A DNA stretch of 64,000 bases from Desulforhopalus singaporensis (lineage in GTDB: Bacteria; Desulfobacterota; Desulfobulbia; Desulfobulbales; Desulfocapsaceae). The stretch is from NCBI RefSeq assembly GCF_900104445.1, contig NZ_FNJI01000001.1:124001-188000 (forward strand), written 5' to 3'. Made by a program: the position numbers and the translations under genes. How positions within the stretch are numbered: position 1 is the stretch's first letter; the number at the start of each line of letters is the position of its first letter. The notes below the pieces were generated by a model. The model was not told the origin of the DNA and did not search any database. It was given only the letters and a program-made list of their open reading frames with translations. Shown piece by piece: positions 35,711-44,929 of the stretch.

Positions 35711-35850
35711 AACTTTTTGTATTGTCAGCGCATTGGGGTAAAGCACGATTGGCCTTTACCGCGACAGTGAAACGGTATATGGTCTTTAATGTTACAGTGG
35801 CCTGTCACAACACCAATAATTGATTTTTGCCCGGGTAACAAGTCATCGGT

Positions 35851-36504
35851 ATGAAAAACAAAAGACTGGAAGCAATTTTTTTCGATTTCGACGGGGTCAT
35901 CGTCGACTCCACCGCTATCAAGACCGAGGCCTTCAGGACGCTTTTTGGCGCCTACGACAACGAAACGGTCGAAAAAGTTCTGCATCATCACCGGCTTCAC
36001 GGCGGAATTAGCAGAATAGACAAGATCGCCTATGCCCACAGCGAGATAATAGGCAAGCCGCTGACCAGACCCGAGGTTGACAGGTGGGCCGCGGACTATT
36101 CGGGGCTGGTGGTGGAGCGGGTGATCGCCACATCGCTGGTGGCGGGGGTGGAGCAGTTTTTTCAAAAGCGTCCCGGGCACCTGAAAATTTTCCTTGTCTC
36201 GGGTACGCCCGAGCAGGAACTCAAGCATATTGTCGACAAACGGAATCTGGCAGGTTTTTTCGATCAAATCCTGGGGTCGCCGACAAAGAAGCCTGTGCAT
36301 ATCAGACACCTGCTGCAGCGGTACGATCTTGATTGCAGCCGCTGTGTCTTCGTCGGCGATGCCACCACCGATTACGAGGCGTCACGGGAAACCGGCCTCG
36401 ATTTTATCGGTATCCAGAGCGATGTGGATTTTCCTCCGGGGACGGTGGTTCTGCCCGACTGCAGCCTGCTGTACGACACCATTGACAGTAATTACCAGTG
36501 GTAA
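35851..36504 (+). CDS. HAD-superfamily hydrolase (phosphoglycolate-phosphatase/beta-phosphoglucomutase-like)
   Basis: 217 residues. HAD motif I is FFDFDGVIVDS (nucleophile Asp and acid/base Asp, residues 11-13), motif II is LVSGTP, motif III Lys is in SPTKKPVHI, and motif IV is FVGDATTDYEA. A helical cap domain lies between motifs I and II. This is subclass IA; many members dephosphorylate small sugars or phosphoglycolate. The gene stands alone, with YigZ 101 nt downstream. Confidence 0.87.
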   Translation: MKNKRLEAIFFDFDGVIVDSTAIKTEAFRTLFGAYDNETVEKVLHHHRLHGGISRIDKIAYAHSEIIGKPLTRPEVDRWAADYSGLVVERVIATSLVAGVEQFFQKRPGHLKIFLVSGTPEQELKHIVDKRNLAGFFDQILGSPTKKPVHIRHLLQRYDLDCSRCVFVGDATTDYEASRETGLDFIGIQSDVDFPPGTVVLPDCSLLYDTIDSNYQW

Positions 36505-36605
36505 GTCATTGTTTTCGTAGTATATGTTTCTTTTCCTTTCGACGTGAAAACCAGGCGAACCAATATTCCTAAATTTTTTTATAAAGTTGAGGCAGGGCAG
36601 AGGTG

Positions 36606-37220
36606 ATGGCGGAAAATGGCCGTTTTCTGGTGGTAACAGAGGATGTGGTAACGGAATTTTATGAAAAAAAGAGCCGCTTTATATCCTCGCTGGCCACCGC
36701 CGGGTCGAAGGTGGATGCGGAACGGTTCATCAAAAATATCAGCAGTCTTTATCCAGGGGCCAACCACAACTGCTTTGCATATATCGTTGGAGATCCGTTG
36801 TCGCCGCTGGACATTCACTGCAGCGATGACGGAGAGCCTTCCGGCACCGCCGGCAGACCGATGCTGTCGATTCTCGAACGTAACAGGATCGGCAACGCGG
36901 TCGTGGTGGTGACCAGGTATTTCGGGGGGACCAAGCTCGGTACCGGAGGACTTGTACGGGCGTATTCCAGGGCGGTGAAAGAAGCTGTCGAGCAGGCGCA
37001 GCTGGCGGAGTACGTTGAGCGGGTCACCGTCACCTGTTCTTTTCATTATCAGTTTGAAGCGGGGGTAAGAAACCTTGTCGCGACCATGGGCGCCTGCCTT
37101 GAAAAGTGCAGCTACCTCGATTCTGTCACCTGCACCATAACCATGGACGTGACGGTTCGCGACCTGTTTATTGCCGAGTTAAAAGACCTTACCTCCGGCC
37201 GGGTGACGGGGCTTGAGTAG
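36606..37220 (+). CDS. YigZ/IMPACT-family protein
   Basis: 204 residues of the UPF0029/IMPACT family. The conserved core KKSRFISSLA, 'GANHNCFAYIVGD' and 'SDDGEPSGTAGRPMLSIL' lies in the first 90 residues. 'VVVVTRYFGGTKLGTGGLVRA' is the second signature, followed by a small ferredoxin-like C-terminal domain. Function is poorly known; the eukaryotic relative modulates Gcn2. The ATG at 36606 follows a GTG at 36603; either may be used. It converges on hutH with a 22-nt gap. Confidence 0.92.
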   Translation: MAENGRFLVVTEDVVTEFYEKKSRFISSLATAGSKVDAERFIKNISSLYPGANHNCFAYIVGDPLSPLDIHCSDDGEPSGTAGRPMLSILERNRIGNAVVVVTRYFGGTKLGTGGLVRAYSRAVKEAVEQAQLAEYVERVTVTCSFHYQFEAGVRNLVATMGACLEKCSYLDSVTCTITMDVTVRDLFIAELKDLTSGRVTGLE

Positions 37221-37242
37221 CGGGCCGGCCGGTGCTGCAGGT

Positions 37243-38781
37243 TCAGTTGTCCTGGGTGCTGGGCAGCAGACCGGGCAGGACCAGGGTGTTGAAGGCGCCT
37301 GATAAGACCAGTTCGGTGGCTTTGGCAATATCCGGGGCGAAGTAGCGGTCCTTGTCATAGAAGGGAACTTTCTCCCGCAGCATCGCTTTCGCTCTTTCAA
37401 GAGGCTCGGAGGTCTTGAGGGGAGCCCGGAAATCGATTCCCTGGCAGGCGGCAAGGAGCTCTATGGCGAGAATTCCCGCCGTATTTTCTTTCATCTCGCG
37501 AAGTCTTCGCCCGGCAAAAGTGGCCATCGACACGTGGTCTTCCTGGTTGGCCGACGTCGGCATGCTGTCCACCGATGCGGGAACCGCGTACGATTTGTTC
37601 TCACTGGCAAGTGCCGCCGAGGTGACCTGGGCGATCATGAAGCCTGAGTTGAGTCCTCCTTTCTCGACGAGAAAAGGTGGAAGCCCGGACATGTGGGTGT
37701 CGATCAGCAGGGCTATCCGTCTTTCCGAAAGCGCCCCCATCTCGGCAAGCGCGAGAGCCAGGTTGTCGGCTGCCATCGCCACCGGTTCCCCATGAAAATT
37801 ACCTCCGGATATAATATCCCCCTGGTCGGCGAAGACCAGCGGGTTGTCCGACACCCCGTTCGCTTCAACACCAAGGGTTTTTGCCGCATTCCTGATCTGG
37901 GTCAGGCACGCCCCCATTACCTGCGGCTGGCACCGCAGTGAATAGGGATCCTGGACTGATTCACAATTTTTGTGGGCAGCTTCTATCTCACTGTGACCGA
38001 GCAGCATCCGGAAATTACAGGCTGTGTCTATCTGGCTTTTATGCCCGCGAACTTGATGGATCAACGATTCGAACGGGCGCCTGCTTCCCATCGCCGCATC
38101 GACGCTGAGGGCACCGGTGACAAGCGCTGCAACAAACAGGTCTTCTGCCCCGAACAGTCCCTGGAGGGTAAACGCCGTCGAGGCCTGGGTGCCGTTGAGA
38201 AGGGCCAACCCCTCCTTGGGTCCTAAGATTATCGGGTCAAGACCCGCGATGCGCAATCCCTCGGCCCCGGAGAGGGTCTTGCCGTCGTGCCGCACTTCGC
38301 CTTCCCCAAGCAGTACGGTGCTCATGTGGGCAAGGGGCGCAAGGTCGCCCGAGGCGCCCACAGAACCCTTTTCAGGGATACAGGGGTATACCTCCGCGTT
38401 CAGCAATGCCAGCAGGGCTTCTATGACCTCCAGCCGTATTCCCGAATATCCCCGCGCCAGGCTGTTGATTTTCAGGGCCATCATCAGCCGTACCGTTGAT
38501 TCGGACATGAATTTTCCAACTCCGGCAGCATGGGACAGCACAATGGAATGTTGCAGGTGTTTGAGCTCATGATCTGGGATTATGGTTTTTGCCAGCAGCC
38601 CGAATCCCGTGTTGATACCGTATATGACCCGGCCTTCGTCTATGGCGCTGCGTACGGTCTCAACCGATCGTTCGATGTGGGGGACAGACGACGGCGCAAG
38701 GCGCAGCTTGGTGGTCCCATCGTTGATCATTCGGAGCTGGTGCAGGCTGAGCTCTCCGGGGTTAATCAATATTTCGTCCAT
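37243..38781 (-). CDS. hutH: Histidine ammonia-lyase HutH
   Basis: Converts L-histidine to trans-urocanate and ammonia. 512 residues. The Ala143-Ser144-Gly145 triad in [15 protein letters not shown] forms the MIO electrophile (142-144 in Pseudomonas). Tyr54 in YGINTGFG and the later '[18 protein letters not shown]' are conserved. The start is fixed by AAGGCAGG before the ATG at 38781; a longer frame upstream is not protein-like. It is divergent from hutU with 277 nt between them. Confidence 0.96.
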   Translation of the reverse strand: MDEILINPGELSLHQLRMINDGTTKLRLAPSSVPHIERSVETVRSAIDEGRVIYGINTGFGLLAKTIIPDHELKHLQHSIVLSHAAGVGKFMSESTVRLMMALKINSLARGYSGIRLEVIEALLALLNAEVYPCIPEKGSVGASGDLAPLAHMSTVLLGEGEVRHDGKTLSGAEGLRIAGLDPIILGPKEGLALLNGTQASTAFTLQGLFGAEDLFVAALVTGALSVDAAMGSRRPFESLIHQVRGHKSQIDTACNFRMLLGHSEIEAAHKNCESVQDPYSLRCQPQVMGACLTQIRNAAKTLGVEANGVSDNPLVFADQGDIISGGNFHGEPVAMAADNLALALAEMGALSERRIALLIDTHMSGLPPFLVEKGGLNSGFMIAQVTSAALASENKSYAVPASVDSMPTSANQEDHVSMATFAGRRLREMKENTAGILAIELLAACQGIDFRAPLKTSEPLERAKAMLREKVPFYDKDRYFAPDIAKATELVLSGAFNTLVLPGLLPSTQDN

Positions 38782-38999
38782 GATACCTGCCTTTGCTGGT
38801 GGTAATGCGGGGCTGTAATCTTGCTTCGGCTTGTGTAGACCTGTTTCTATTGTATTGATAAGTAAGCTCCCCGACAAGATTTTTTGTGGTCATATCCGGC
38901 CGAGGGAAAATGGCCGGTTTTATGGCGTGAGCTGGGTTTGTTGCTGATATTCCCAGTCGTTTTGCCAAAAGGGGGAAATATCGGGACTGGCCGCAGCTG

Positions 39000-39008
39000 T
39001 GATATAAT
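39000..39008 (+). promoter_or_regulatory. Extended -10 promoter element upstream of hutU
   Basis: TGATATAAT combines a perfect TATAAT (39003-39008) with the TGn extension, 51 nt before the hutU ATG. No good -35 box is at the right distance, which extended -10 promoters can tolerate. It lies in the 277-nt hutH-hutU divergent region, where no clear operator palindrome was found. Confidence 0.45.
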
Positions 39009-39058
39009 AGAGTGGATGAAGAGGGTGCGAATAAATGATATTTTCCTGTGGAGCTGCC

Positions 39059-41083
39059 ATGAAAACAACAGTGGGTACTGCCGGGTCGATGAGGATAACG
39101 CTTGGGGAGGATTTACCGGAAAAAAAAGAGTTTGATCCGCGCGTGCGCCGCGCACCAGACAGGGGGTTTCGGCTGCGCAGGTCGCAGACGGTGACCGCTT
39201 TGAAAAATGCGCTGAGGTATGTACCCAGATGGCATCACGCTGTGTTGCTGCCGGAGTTTTCCAAGGAGTTGTTGAGGTACGGGAGAATCTACGGTTACAG
39301 GTTTCGCCCTCACGGCCCCATTAAAGCGAGGCCGGTGGATCAATATCGGGGAAAATGTCTGGCTGAAAAAGCTTTTCAGCTGATGATCGACAATAATCTT
39401 GATTTCGACGTAGCACTCTACCCCTATGAGCTGGTGACCTATGGCGAGACCGGTGCCGTCTGCCAGAACTGGATGCAGTATCAGCTTATCAGAAAATACC
39501 TTGAAAACCTGACCGAGGATCAGACTCTTGTGGTCCAGTCGGGGCATCCGCTCGGTCTGTTCCGGTCAACCCCCGCGGCGCCGAGGGTAATTATTACCAA
39601 CGGTCTTATGGTCGGCCTCTATGATAATCCCCGCGACTGGGAAGTGGCCGCGCAGATGGGGGTGTCTTCCTACGGGCAGATGACCGCCGGTGGATGGATG
39701 TATATAGGGCCCCAGGGGATAGTGCACGGAACTTACAACACCCTGCTGGGCGCCGGCAGGAACATGTGCGGAGTTGCCGAAAACGGCAACCTGGCCGGTC
39801 TGCTCTACGTTTCATCGGGGCTTGGCGGAATGAGCGGCGCACAGCCAAAAGCGGCGGCTATAGCCGGGGCCACCTCAATTATCGCCGAGGTCGACCTGTC
39901 GCGGATTAAAACCCGCCATCAGCAGGGCTGGGTCGATACCTATTCCGACAACCTTGCGGAAATTGTCGAAATGGCAGCGGAATCAGCTGCAAAAGGCAAT
40001 AGCAGATCGATCGGATATTACGGCAACGTGGTCGATCTCCTGGAGTACCTGGATGAACAGAATCTCGCTGTCGACCTGCTCTCGGACCAGACCTCCTGTC
40101 ACGTGGTCTATGACGGAGGGTACTGTCCCCAGGGGGTGACGTTTGAACAGAGGAGCAGGCTGCTGGCAACCGACCGCAGGAGGTTTGCGGTTCTTGTGAA
40201 CCGAAGTCTCAGACGCCACTTCAATGCCATCACCAGCCTGACCGGCAGGGGCGCGTTCTTCTTTGATTACGGCAATGCGTTTTTAAAGGCGGTGTTTGAT
40301 TCAGGGGTAACGGAAGTAGCAAGAAACAAGGTTGATGATCGGGACGGTTTTATCTATCCGTCCTATTTTGAAAATATTATGGGCCCGATATTCGATTACG
40401 GCTTCGGGCCGTTTCGCTGGGTGTGTCTCAGCTGTGATCCCAGGGACCTGAGCAGAACGGACGAGGCGGCAATGTCCTGCATCGATCCCCGGGCGGGATC
40501 AATCGACAGGGATAACTATAACTGGATCCGTGATGCAGAAAAGAACAGGCTGGTGGTCGGGAGTCCTGCTCGAATACTCTATGCCGATGCGTCCGGCAGG
40601 ACCAGGATTGCGCTGCAATTCAACAAAATGGTCAGAAACGGCGAGGTCGGGCCGATAATGGTCGGCCGCGACCACCACGACCCGGGTGGAACCGACTCCC
40701 CCTTCAGGGAGACGGCAAACATCAGGGACGGCAGCAATGTCTGCGCCGACATGGCGGCCCACTGTTTTGCCGGAAACAGCGCCAGGGGGATGTCGCTGGT
40801 CGCGCTGCATAACGGCGGAGGCACCGGGATCGGCAAGGCCGTCAACGGCGGTTTCGGACTGGTGCTTGACGGCAGCCTCAGGGTTGATGAGGTAATCGTA
40901 TCGGCAATGAACTGGGATGTGATGGGCGGAGTCGCCCGCCGCAACTGGGGCAGGAATCCCAACGCCATGGAAGTCTCCGCTCGATACAATTGCGAAAACA
41001 CCAACGGCGACCAGATAACCATCCCGTACCTGGCCGACGACGCTTTGGTAGCCGCCTGCATAGACAAGATATACTCATCCTGA
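39059..41083 (+). CDS. hutU: Urocanate hydratase (urocanase), long form
   Basis: Adds water to urocanate, giving imidazolone propionate, with tightly bound NAD+. 674 residues, about 115 longer than the usual bacterial HutU (~556) and near the eukaryotic length. Conserved segments: 'VVQSGHPLGLFRSTPAAPRV', 'SYGQMTAGGWMYIGPQGIVH' and GTYNTLLGAGR. 'SGLGGMSGAQPKAA' is the NAD region, followed by 'GRDHHDPGGTDSPFRET' near the C-terminus. The ATG at 39059 has GGAG 6 nt upstream. With hutH it degrades histidine; hutI and hutG are not in the window. Confidence 0.96.
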   Translation: MKTTVGTAGSMRITLGEDLPEKKEFDPRVRRAPDRGFRLRRSQTVTALKNALRYVPRWHHAVLLPEFSKELLRYGRIYGYRFRPHGPIKARPVDQYRGKCLAEKAFQLMIDNNLDFDVALYPYELVTYGETGAVCQNWMQYQLIRKYLENLTEDQTLVVQSGHPLGLFRSTPAAPRVIITNGLMVGLYDNPRDWEVAAQMGVSSYGQMTAGGWMYIGPQGIVHGTYNTLLGAGRNMCGVAENGNLAGLLYVSSGLGGMSGAQPKAAAIAGATSIIAEVDLSRIKTRHQQGWVDTYSDNLAEIVEMAAESAAKGNSRSIGYYGNVVDLLEYLDEQNLAVDLLSDQTSCHVVYDGGYCPQGVTFEQRSRLLATDRRRFAVLVNRSLRRHFNAITSLTGRGAFFFDYGNAFLKAVFDSGVTEVARNKVDDRDGFIYPSYFENIMGPIFDYGFGPFRWVCLSCDPRDLSRTDEAAMSCIDPRAGSIDRDNYNWIRDAEKNRLVVGSPARILYADASGRTRIALQFNKMVRNGEVGPIMVGRDHHDPGGTDSPFRETANIRDGSNVCADMAAHCFAGNSARGMSLVALHNGGGTGIGKAVNGGFGLVLDGSLRVDEVIVSAMNWDVMGGVARRNWGRNPNAMEVSARYNCENTNGDQITIPYLADDALVAACIDKIYSS

Positions 41084-41189
41084 AGCGTGGTGCGCACAGA
41101 TCGTTGCGGCAGGCAAGCTCTGGGGCATCGAAGAAGTCAACATCCCGGAAGAGAGGAAAAGCCCCTGCAGCGCCAGCTCCCGGTGGTTG

Positions 41190-41885
41190 TTACTCAATTT
41201 TCGTTGGAAAACCCTTCCGGGGAGAAGAGGAGTCGTGGTCCTCGTCATCTGTGCGCTCCGTTACGCAGAGCAGTATCCCTTCAGCGTGATATATCGCACC
41301 GCTGGGCTGAACCAGCAGGTTGCTGACGCCGATGGTAGAACCGAATTGTATGTCGTAATCGTCAAGGGGATACCTGAACCCCGTAAGCCTTACCCCTGTA
41401 ACATCGTTTTTCAGGGGCAGCAGCGATACCCGCTGGCCCTGCCTGCCGCAGACCCTGTTGTCGCCGGGGTGCAGGATACTGATGGTCGAACAGTCAGCGA
41501 CGATTGATATCTGCATTTTGCGGTACTTCTCGTTGGCCATGAGCAGGATGTTGGCAAGGCTCATATCCCACCTGCCGCCCAGGGCGCTGCTGACGATAAC
41601 GCGCGTTGCGCCCTTGGCAAGGCAGTGGACAAGAGCAAGTTCCAGATCGGTTGCGTCCTTGTCGACCGGGTGTCTGTCCACGGTGACGCCGGAACGTGTA
41701 AACTCCCCCAGCAGTTCTTTGTCGGTCGAGTCGAGGTCGCCTATGACAATATCGGGGGTGATTCCCAGCAGGCGGCAGTGTCTTGTTCCGCCGTCGGCGG
41801 CAATGATATAGTCAACTTCGGCAAGCTGTTGCTTCACTACACTTGGTGAAACAGGCTCGCCGTTTGCGAAGATGAGAATGACCAC
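41190..41885 (-). CDS. Thiamine pyrophosphokinase
   Basis: Transfers pyrophosphate from ATP to thiamine, giving TPP. 231 residues: 'IIAADGGTRHCRLLGITPDI', VIGDLDSTD, 'HPVDKDATDLELAL' and ALGGRWDMSLANI form the catalytic domain. A C-terminal beta-sandwich thiamine-binding domain contains 'GSTIGVSNLLVQPSGAIYHAEG'. The start is a GTG at 41885 with GGAG upstream, 3 nt after the SBF transporter gene. It lies at the far end of a same-strand block whose head is the TPP riboswitch and thiBPQ, so import and activation are encoded together. Confidence 0.94.
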   Translation of the reverse strand: MVILIFANGEPVSPSVVKQQLAEVDYIIAADGGTRHCRLLGITPDIVIGDLDSTDKELLGEFTRSGVTVDRHPVDKDATDLELALVHCLAKGATRVIVSSALGGRWDMSLANILLMANEKYRKMQISIVADCSTISILHPGDNRVCGRQGQRVSLLPLKNDVTGVRLTGFRYPLDDYDIQFGSTIGVSNLLVQPSGAIYHAEGILLCVTERTDDEDHDSSSPRKGFPTKIE

Positions 41886-41888
41886 TTG

Positions 41889-42848
41889 CTACTCCATTTT
41901 CCTGAGATGCTTGATAAGGTAGGCATCCATCACCAGATGGATGATATGGTGCATGACACAGACCACCAGGGCCAGTCCGTACTCGGGAAAGACCGATACC
42001 TGGATTATGACCGAGAGCGGCAGCGTCTTCTGGCCTCCCATGAGGATCACGCTTTCTCTTTTGTGTTTGGGGATCCGGAAAATCCGGGTAAGAAAAAGGG
42101 CTGCAAGTACCAGGGCCAGGTGAAAGGTGAAAACCGCACCGATTACCGAGGGGATGGAACCCAACTCGCTGACAATGGCCGGCCTGCCGCCGCACAGGGC
42201 CATCAGGACAATGGCGAGAATACCCAGCTGGTTGCAGGTGGAGGTGTAGGGAAGAAACGGCTGCAGGCTGGCGCTGAATATTCGCCTGAGGGTTATGCCC
42301 GCAATGAGCGGAATCAGGACCAGGGTACCGATCTTGATCATGATCGGCAGCTGGCTGATCTCGACGATGCGGCTGTCGCCGGTGAACTTGAGCAGTAGGG
42401 CGAGACAGACGGGAATGGTAACGACGGCCAGGGTGTTGGCAAGAATGGTTATCAGCAGCGAGTGGACCATGTTGCCGCCGGCAGCACCGCTCATGACCAC
42501 CCCGCTGCTGAGGGTGGTCGGCATTGCCGATACGAGAAATATCCCTATCAGGATGCCGGGCTGCAGGGGAGCGGCGGAGAAGCAGAGGGCCAAGAGAGGC
42601 GCGATCATGAAAATCAGCGCAAGCGCAACCATGGTTCCCCGGAAGTCCGATACTCCGTCCCTGACCTGTCTGGTGTCGAGGGAAAGCCCTGAAAGAAGGA
42701 AGATGATGACGATAACAACGTCGGGACCCCGGTGCTGCTTGAGCCACAGTCCGGGCGTCACAACAATGCCGGCGCTGTCGGCGACAACAGTCAGTGCCAC
42801 GGCGACAAGGCCGAGCATAAACCAGTTTTTTTGTAAGACGGTTACCAT
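41889..42848 (-). CDS. SBF-like (bile acid:sodium symporter family) transporter
   Basis: 319 residues, about ten membrane helices. 'VVIVIIFLLSGLSLD', 'VSAMPTTLSSGVVMSGAAGGN' and 'MGGQKTLPLSVIIQ' are typical of the SBF_like/YfeH branch (PF13593), related to BASS carriers. The substrate is unknown; BASS relatives move organic anions or vitamin precursors with Na+. It sits 3 nt before thiamine pyrophosphokinase and 13 nt after a 57-residue gene, so a link to thiamine or a precursor is plausible but unproven. The ATG at 42848 is chosen; a TTG at 42857 is possible. Confidence 0.85.
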   Translation of the reverse strand: MVTVLQKNWFMLGLVAVALTVVADSAGIVVTPGLWLKQHRGPDVVIVIIFLLSGLSLDTRQVRDGVSDFRGTMVALALIFMIAPLLALCFSAAPLQPGILIGIFLVSAMPTTLSSGVVMSGAAGGNMVHSLLITILANTLAVVTIPVCLALLLKFTGDSRIVEISQLPIMIKIGTLVLIPLIAGITLRRIFSASLQPFLPYTSTCNQLGILAIVLMALCGGRPAIVSELGSIPSVIGAVFTFHLALVLAALFLTRIFRIPKHKRESVILMGGQKTLPLSVIIQVSVFPEYGLALVVCVMHHIIHLVMDAYLIKHLRKME

Positions 42849-42861
42849 GTTGTACAATGCT

Positions 42862-43035
42862 TCAGAACCCTATAATCTTTTCCAGCCGTTCTATTTCCCG
42901 CTCTATCTTTTTGCGGTCCGCCTCGCAGAGCCCGGGGGCCTGGAGCTGTCTCTGCAGCCCCAGCAGGATCATCTCCTCCCGGTAGTCGTTGCAGGTGTAC
43001 TTATTGTGTTGCGCGGGTCTTTTTTCTTTGTCCAT
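42862..43035 (-). CDS. Small Cys-containing protein of unknown function (57 aa)
   Basis: A complete frame, MDKEKRPAQHNKYTCNDYRE to a TGA at 42862-42864. The body is a predicted amphipathic helix (EEMILLGLQRQLQAPGLC, then KIEREIERLEKIIGF), probably a short coiled coil, with two Cys residues. I have seen similar 'YTCNDYREEM.LLGL..RL' small proteins in deltaproteobacteria but know no function. It is packed between the LysE-type gene (12-nt gap) and the SBF transporter (13-nt gap), so it is almost certainly translated as part of this operon. Confidence 0.7.
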   Translation of the reverse strand: MDKEKRPAQHNKYTCNDYREEMILLGLQRQLQAPGLCEADRKKIEREIERLEKIIGF

Positions 43036-43047
43036 CGTTTCTGGTGG

Positions 43048-43698
43048 CTATGTTGAGATGACTGTTATGAGTCTTGTTATCCCGCTGTAGAAAAACCAGC
43101 CGGAGAAGAGAATAAGGCACAGGGCGCAACCGCCTATTATCCGGCGGTAGACAGTGTCTGAGAGCAGTTTTTTCCCTTTGGCTATACCAAAAGAGACAAA
43201 GCCGTACCAGCCGAAATCGGCAAGAATATGGCCCAGGAAAAAAGCGCAGACACCGAGCATGCCAAAAGCCAGTGACTGCATGATATAACCGGTACCGATG
43301 GATGCCCACCAGATGAGCCAGTAGGGGTTCACCACACTGAGAACAATCCCCGTTACCACCAGGTTCTTCGAGCCCGGTGCCGGGTTTTTGCCAGTCAAGG
43401 TCAATCCGGGGAGTTCGCGCACCATTGTCGTTCCCATAAAGAGAAGAACCGCACCCCCTGCAAGAGCGATAACGATAAAGGTGGCATCGCCGGCCAGAAA
43501 AGGGGCCAATCCAGAAAGCAGGAAGAAGATAAGCGCAAGCTCAAGAAGGGCGTGACCGAAAATCATGACAGGGCCGGCCATTGCCCCTTTTCTGCTGCTC
43601 TCGCTGATGGTCACGGTAAGCAGGGGACCCGGCATCAATGCGCCGGACAGGGTGATGACAAAGGATGTCGCTAAAATTGTAAAGAAAGCCAGTTCCAT
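43048..43698 (-). CDS. LysE-family translocator
   Basis: 216 residues, about six membrane helices. 'ITLSGALMPGPLLTVTISES' is the RhtB/LysE-type N-terminal signature (PGP). 'VNPYWLIWWASIGTGYI' is the second-half repeat. These proteins export amino acids or their derivatives; the substrate is unknown. The ATG at 43698 excludes a 21-codon upstream stretch. It lies 135 nt after thiQ and 12 nt before the 57-residue gene, so it may start a separate transcript or be read through from thiBPQ. Confidence 0.88.
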   Translation of the reverse strand: MELAFFTILATSFVITLSGALMPGPLLTVTISESSRKGAMAGPVMIFGHALLELALIFFLLSGLAPFLAGDATFIVIALAGGAVLLFMGTTMVRELPGLTLTGKNPAPGSKNLVVTGIVLSVVNPYWLIWWASIGTGYIMQSLAFGMLGVCAFFLGHILADFGWYGFVSFGIAKGKKLLSDTVYRRIIGGCALCLILFSGWFFYSGITRLITVIST

Positions 43699-43833
43699 AA
43701 TAACCTGTCGGTTGCAATAAAAAAACGCTAATACCATAACTGGTCGATATCCATTAAACAAGCAAAGAGCAACTTTTTTCCCGGGGACGCAGCAATTATC
43801 GCCGCGGGGCCTGGCTGCTGTCGTCCTGCGACG

Positions 43834-44925
43834 CTAGCCACCGGCGGGGTCGTCGATACAGACAAGAGCAGAGGGCGCCAGGGTCAGGTTGATGGTCTCT
43901 CCCGGTTCCGGCGGCTGCGGATAGAGGGGTAGGGTGAAGGTGAACTCGTTGTCTTCTGAAAGAAGCGTCACCCGGTATCCGCCGCCGAGATAGGATTTCT
44001 CCGTAACAATACCGCAAAGCTGAAACGGGTCGATGCGGCTACCGGGCGTGACGCCGCGAAATACGGCTCCTTCGGGGCGAATCAGAAGGGTCGTTTCCGG
44101 GCGGAATGACGATTTCGCACGGTTTACCGGGAATCTTAATTTTCCCGAGAGGGATTGAAAGAAGGTGCCGCTGTTGTCGACGGTACCCCGGATCAGGTTG
44201 GAAAAACCTAGAAAGCGGGCGATTTCAATATTGGCGGGAGTGGTGTAAACGGTTTCCGGGCGGTCGAACTGTTCCAGCCGGCCATTGTGCAGCACCCCGA
44301 TCTTATCAGCGATGCTGAATGCCTCATGCTGGTCATGGGTAACGAAGATCGCGGTAACGCCAAGTAATTTCAGAATCTTGCGGATTTCTGCCGTGAGCCT
44401 GTCGCGCAGGGTTCGGTCAAGCGAGCCCAGGGGTTCGTCAAGAAGCAGCAGCCTCGGCTGCGGGGCAAGACTTCTGGCGAGCGCCACCCGCTGCCGCTCG
44501 CCGCCGGAAAGCTCGTCCATGTTCCTGTGGCCGAATCCCTCAAGGCCCACCAGCTTGAGCATTTTTGTTACCTGCTTGTCTATTGCGGCGGACTCCATCT
44601 TTTTCATTTCAAGGCCGAACGCGATATTTTCCTCGACATTTTTATGCGGGAACAGCGCATATTCCTGGAACATCATGCCGAATTGCCGCTTATGGGCCGG
44701 GGTTGAACGGATATCGCGATTTTCAAACAGGACCGAACCGGTCTCGACGTTGTCAAGCCCTGCGAGAAGCCGCAGCAGGCTGGTTTTCCCGGACCCGGAA
44801 GGTCCGAGCAGACAGAGAATCTCTCCATACAATAGTGAAAAACTGACGGAATCGAGAATAGTGTCTTCCCGGTATTTTCGCGACAGATCGCTTACCTTGA
44901 GAATGGTCTTGGCTGGGGTGGACAT
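43834..44925 (-). CDS. thiQ: Thiamine ABC importer ATPase (ThiQ/FbpC-like)
   Basis: 363 residues. Walker A is GPSGSGKTS, the signature LSGGERQRVALARSL, Walker B LLLLDEPLGSLD, and the H-loop is FVTHDQHEA. A C-terminal TOBE-type domain (about 260-363, 'RPEGAVFRGVTPGSRID') makes it longer than E. coli ThiQ (232) and more like FbpC/PotA. It starts 4 nt after the permease gene. The thiamine role is inferred from ThiB and the TPP riboswitch upstream. Confidence 0.88.
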   Translation of the reverse strand: MSTPAKTILKVSDLSRKYREDTILDSVSFSLLYGEILCLLGPSGSGKTSLLRLLAGLDNVETGSVLFENRDIRSTPAHKRQFGMMFQEYALFPHKNVEENIAFGLEMKKMESAAIDKQVTKMLKLVGLEGFGHRNMDELSGGERQRVALARSLAPQPRLLLLDEPLGSLDRTLRDRLTAEIRKILKLLGVTAIFVTHDQHEAFSIADKIGVLHNGRLEQFDRPETVYTTPANIEIARFLGFSNLIRGTVDNSGTFFQSLSGKLRFPVNRAKSSFRPETTLLIRPEGAVFRGVTPGSRIDPFQLCGIVTEKSYLGGGYRVTLLSEDNEFTFTLPLYPQPPEPGETINLTLAPSALVCIDDPAGG

Positions 44926-44929
44926 GAAT

